A stretch of DNA of 8,276 bases, from contig JAHZHG010000108.1 in assembly GCA_019420425.1 (NCBI GenBank), positions 1 through 8,276 on the forward strand, given 5' to 3'. The notes below the pieces were generated by a model that was given only the letters and a program-made list of their open reading frames with translations, did not search any database and was not told the origin of the DNA. A program made the translations under genes and the position numbers. Below are positions 6,412-8,276 of this stretch, piece after piece. This DNA is from Clostridiales bacterium. Lineage in GTDB: Bacteria; Bacillota; Clostridia; Lachnospirales; Lachnospiraceae. Position 1 is the stretch's first letter; every line of letters begins with the position of its first letter.

Positions 6412-6882
6412 ATGAAAACAGCCAGGCAGGTAAAAATCGTGGATTTGATCCACCGCTACGAGATAGAAACGCAGGAGGAGCTGGCGGACCGACTGAACGC
6501 AGAGGGCTTTGCCGTCACCCAGGCGACGATTTCCCGGGACATCCGGGAGCTGAAGCTGACCAAGATTCCCGTGGGCAGCGGAAAGCAGAAGTATGCGCTG
6601 ATGCAGGAGCAGAATGCGGGGATGGATGAAAAATATCTGCGGGTGCTTCGGGAAGGCTTTGTCTCCATGGATATGGCGATGAATATATTGGTGGTGAAAA
6701 CCGTCTCCGGCATGGCGATGGCTGTGGCCGCAGCTCTGGATGCGATGCACTGGCACGAGGTGGCCGGCTGTATCGCGGGGGACGATACCATCAGGTGCGC
6801 GATCCGGACAGTGGAGGATACGCCGGTGGTAATGGACAAGATCAAACGGAGTGTAGGGAACAGGGGAGAGGTATGCTGTTAA
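6412..6882 (+). CDS. argR: Arginine repressor ArgR/AhrC
   Basis: ArgR is a hexameric, arginine-activated DNA-binding protein that represses arginine biosynthesis and, in Bacillus (AhrC), activates catabolic genes by binding ARG boxes. The protein has 156 residues, the usual length. The N-terminal winged helix-turn-helix covers about 1-65: IETQEELADRLNAEGFAVTQ, then the recognition helix ATISRDIRELKLTKIP with the signature Ser41-Arg42. A linker precedes the C-terminal oligomerisation and arginine-binding domain (about 85-150), with VVKTVSGMAMAVAAALDAM and GCIAGDDTIRCAIRT (119-133), where Asp124-Asp125 are the arginine contacts. The gene follows nadK by 10 nt with a strong AAGGAGG site and overlaps recN by 10 nt. 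I see no evident ARG box in the short upstream spacers, so autoregulation from within this window is not supported. Confidence 0.96.
   Translation: MKTARQVKIVDLIHRYEIETQEELADRLNAEGFAVTQATISRDIRELKLTKIPVGSGKQKYALMQEQNAGMDEKYLRVLREGFVSMDMAMNILVVKTVSGMAMAVAAALDAMHWHEVAGCIAGDDTIRCAIRTVEDTPVVMDKIKRSVGNRGEVCC
6862..6871 (+). promoter_or_regulatory. Ribosome binding site for recN, inside argR
   Basis: AGGGGAGAGG precedes the ATG at 6873 and lies within the last codons of argR. It supports the recN start that overlaps argR by 10 nt. Confidence 0.65.
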
Positions 6883-8276
6883 GCTTACACGTAAAGCATA
6901 TGGCTTTAATCGAGGAACAGGAAGTGGAATTCGGCCCGGGATTAAATGTGCTGACCGGCGAAACGGGGGCAGGAAAATCCATCCTGATTGACTCGCTGAA
7001 TGTGGCTCTCGGAAGCGGGAGCTTTAAGGATTACGTATCGCGGGGAAGCGATGAGGCGTTGGTGGAGCTGGTGTTTTCCACGGAAGGGACAGATGTGGAG
7101 GAGCGCCTTTCTGCCATGGAGCTGCCGGTGGAGGAAGGCCAGGTGATCCTGACCAGAAAGTACGTAAACGGCCGCAGCATCAGCCGGATAAACGGCGAGA
7201 CCGTTCCCGCCCAGACGATAAAAAAGCTGGCGGAGGGGCTGATCGATATCCATGGCCAGCACGAGCACCAGTCGCTGCTGTATCCGAAGAATCATTTGCT
7301 GATCCTGGATCAGTTCGGAGGAGACGCCCTTGCGGAAAAAAAGCAGGCGTGCGCAAGGGCATATCGTCTCTACGAGGAGCAGAAAAAAGCACTGGAGCAG
7401 CTGACTATGGATGAAACCGAACGGGCAAAGGAACTGGACTTTTTGCAGTTCGAAATCCATGAAATCGAAGAGGCAGCCCTGATTGCCGGGGAGGATGAGC
7501 AGCTGGAGGAGGAGTATCGCCGGCTGTCCAACGGCCAGAAAATCATGGAGGCTGTGGGGGAGGCGTACGAGCTGACCGGCTACAGCCAGGGCGCCGGAGA
7601 CAGGACAGGAAGGGCGGTAAAGGCCCTGCGCCAGGTGGCCAGGTACGACAGTCAGCTGGAGGAGATTTCCGGCCAGCTGGAAGAGGTGGACGATCTGCTG
7701 AACGACGTAAACCGGGCGATCTCGGACTATATGGAAGATTTTTCCTTCTCCGAGGAGGAGTTTGCCCGCATAGAGAGCAGACTGAACCAGATCAATCGCT
7801 TAAAGACAAAATATGGAAAAACGATCGAAGAAATTCTTGCATATAAACAGGAAAAAGAAGAAAGACTGTCAGTATTAACCGACTATGCAGCAAGAATGGC
7901 AGAGCTGGAAAACAGCTGCCGGCGGATGGAAAAGGAGCTGAGAAGCGCAGCAGACGCGTTGAGTGATATCCGCCGTGAAAAAGGGAAGCTTCTGGGGCAG
8001 GAAATCGGAAAGGCTCTGGAGGATCTGAATTTCTTAAATGTCGAATTTGACCTCCAGTTTGAACAGGAGGATTTCCCGGGGGCAAACGGCCAGGATAAGG
8101 TATGCTTTATGCTGTCGGTGAATCCCGGCTCGCCCATGCGTCCGCTGCAGGATGTGGCTTCCGGCGGTGAGCTTTCCCGCATTATGCTGGCGATCAAGGC
8201 GGTGATGGCCTGGAAGGATCAGATCGGCACCCTGATTTTTGACGAGATCGATACGGGGATCAGCGGAAGGACGGCC
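6873..8276 (+). CDS. recN: DNA repair protein RecN, N-terminal part (3' end outside window)
   Basis: RecN is an SMC-like ATPase that gathers and holds DNA ends during recombinational repair of double-strand breaks. The frame is open for 468 codons from the ATG at 6873 to the window edge, with no stop or frameshift. Homologues have about 550-560 residues, so roughly the last 90 are missing. The N-terminal ATPase lobe has Walker A GETGAGKS (29-36), KYVNGRSISRING (96-108) and DIHGQHEHQSLL (125-136). A coiled-coil region rich in Glu, Lys and Leu spans about 155-385. The C-terminal lobe has LSVNPGSPMRPL (414-425), the ABC signature ASGGELSR (429-436) and Walker B TLIFDEIDTGISG (453-465). The AGGGGAGAGG site supports the start, and the overlap with argR suggests coupled translation. 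A 60-nt stretch in the coiled-coil part is unusually AT-rich. Confidence 0.96.
   Translation, partial: MLLSLHVKHMALIEEQEVEFGPGLNVLTGETGAGKSILIDSLNVALGSGSFKDYVSRGSDEALVELVFSTEGTDVEERLSAMELPVEEGQVILTRKYVNGRSISRINGETVPAQTIKKLAEGLIDIHGQHEHQSLLYPKNHLLILDQFGGDALAEKKQACARAYRLYEEQKKALEQLTMDETERAKELDFLQFEIHEIEEAALIAGEDEQLEEEYRRLSNGQKIMEAVGEAYELTGYSQGAGDRTGRAVKALRQVARYDSQLEEISGQLEEVDDLLNDVNRAISDYMEDFSFSEEEFARIESRLNQINRLKTKYGKTIEEILAYKQEKEERLSVLTDYAARMAELENSCRRMEKELRSAADALSDIRREKGKLLGQEIGKALEDLNFLNVEFDLQFEQEDFPGANGQDKVCFMLSVNPGSPMRPLQDVASGGELSRIMLAIKAVMAWKDQIGTLIFDEIDTGISGRTA

Overview
This window is a piece of chromosome from a Firmicute, most likely a member of Clostridia in or near Lachnospiraceae. 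The basis is gene order, the protein sequences (XseA, Dxs, ArgR and RecN read like that group), strong purine-rich Shine-Dalgarno sites, and coding sequence that prefers G or C at third positions. The taxonomy is an inference from reading; no database search was possible.

All genes are on the + strand and tightly packed: nusB (3' part only), xseA, xseB, ispA, dxs, tlyA, nadK, argR, recN (5' part only, running off the right end). The spacings are +20, -20, -11, +19, +25, +124, +10 and -10 nt. Three junctions are overlaps, and the only gap over 25 nt lies between tlyA and nadK (5414-5537). The whole window therefore looks like one long housekeeping operon, or two with a possible break in that gap. 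No stretch over 300 nt lacks a gene. I found no tRNA, rRNA, IS element, CRISPR array, phage gene or clear intrinsic terminator.

By function, nusB and tlyA serve rRNA transcription and rRNA modification. xseA and xseB encode the two subunits of exonuclease VII, and recN encodes a double-strand-break repair ATPase. dxs opens the MEP isoprenoid pathway, and ispA condenses its C5 products into longer prenyl diphosphates. nadK makes NADP, which as NADPH feeds the MEP reductoisomerase step and biosynthesis generally. argR is the arginine-sensing repressor. This is a variant of the known Bacillus subtilis order (nusB-folD-xseA-xseB-ispA-dxs-tlyA-ahrC-recN). Here folD is absent between nusB and xseA, and nadK sits between tlyA and argR.

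I see no previously undescribed system. The points most worth a second look are a His five residues before the first Asp-rich motif of IspA, which may lengthen its product, and the structured 124-nt tlyA-nadK gap. A possible extended -10 promoter at the end of nusB is a lesser one.
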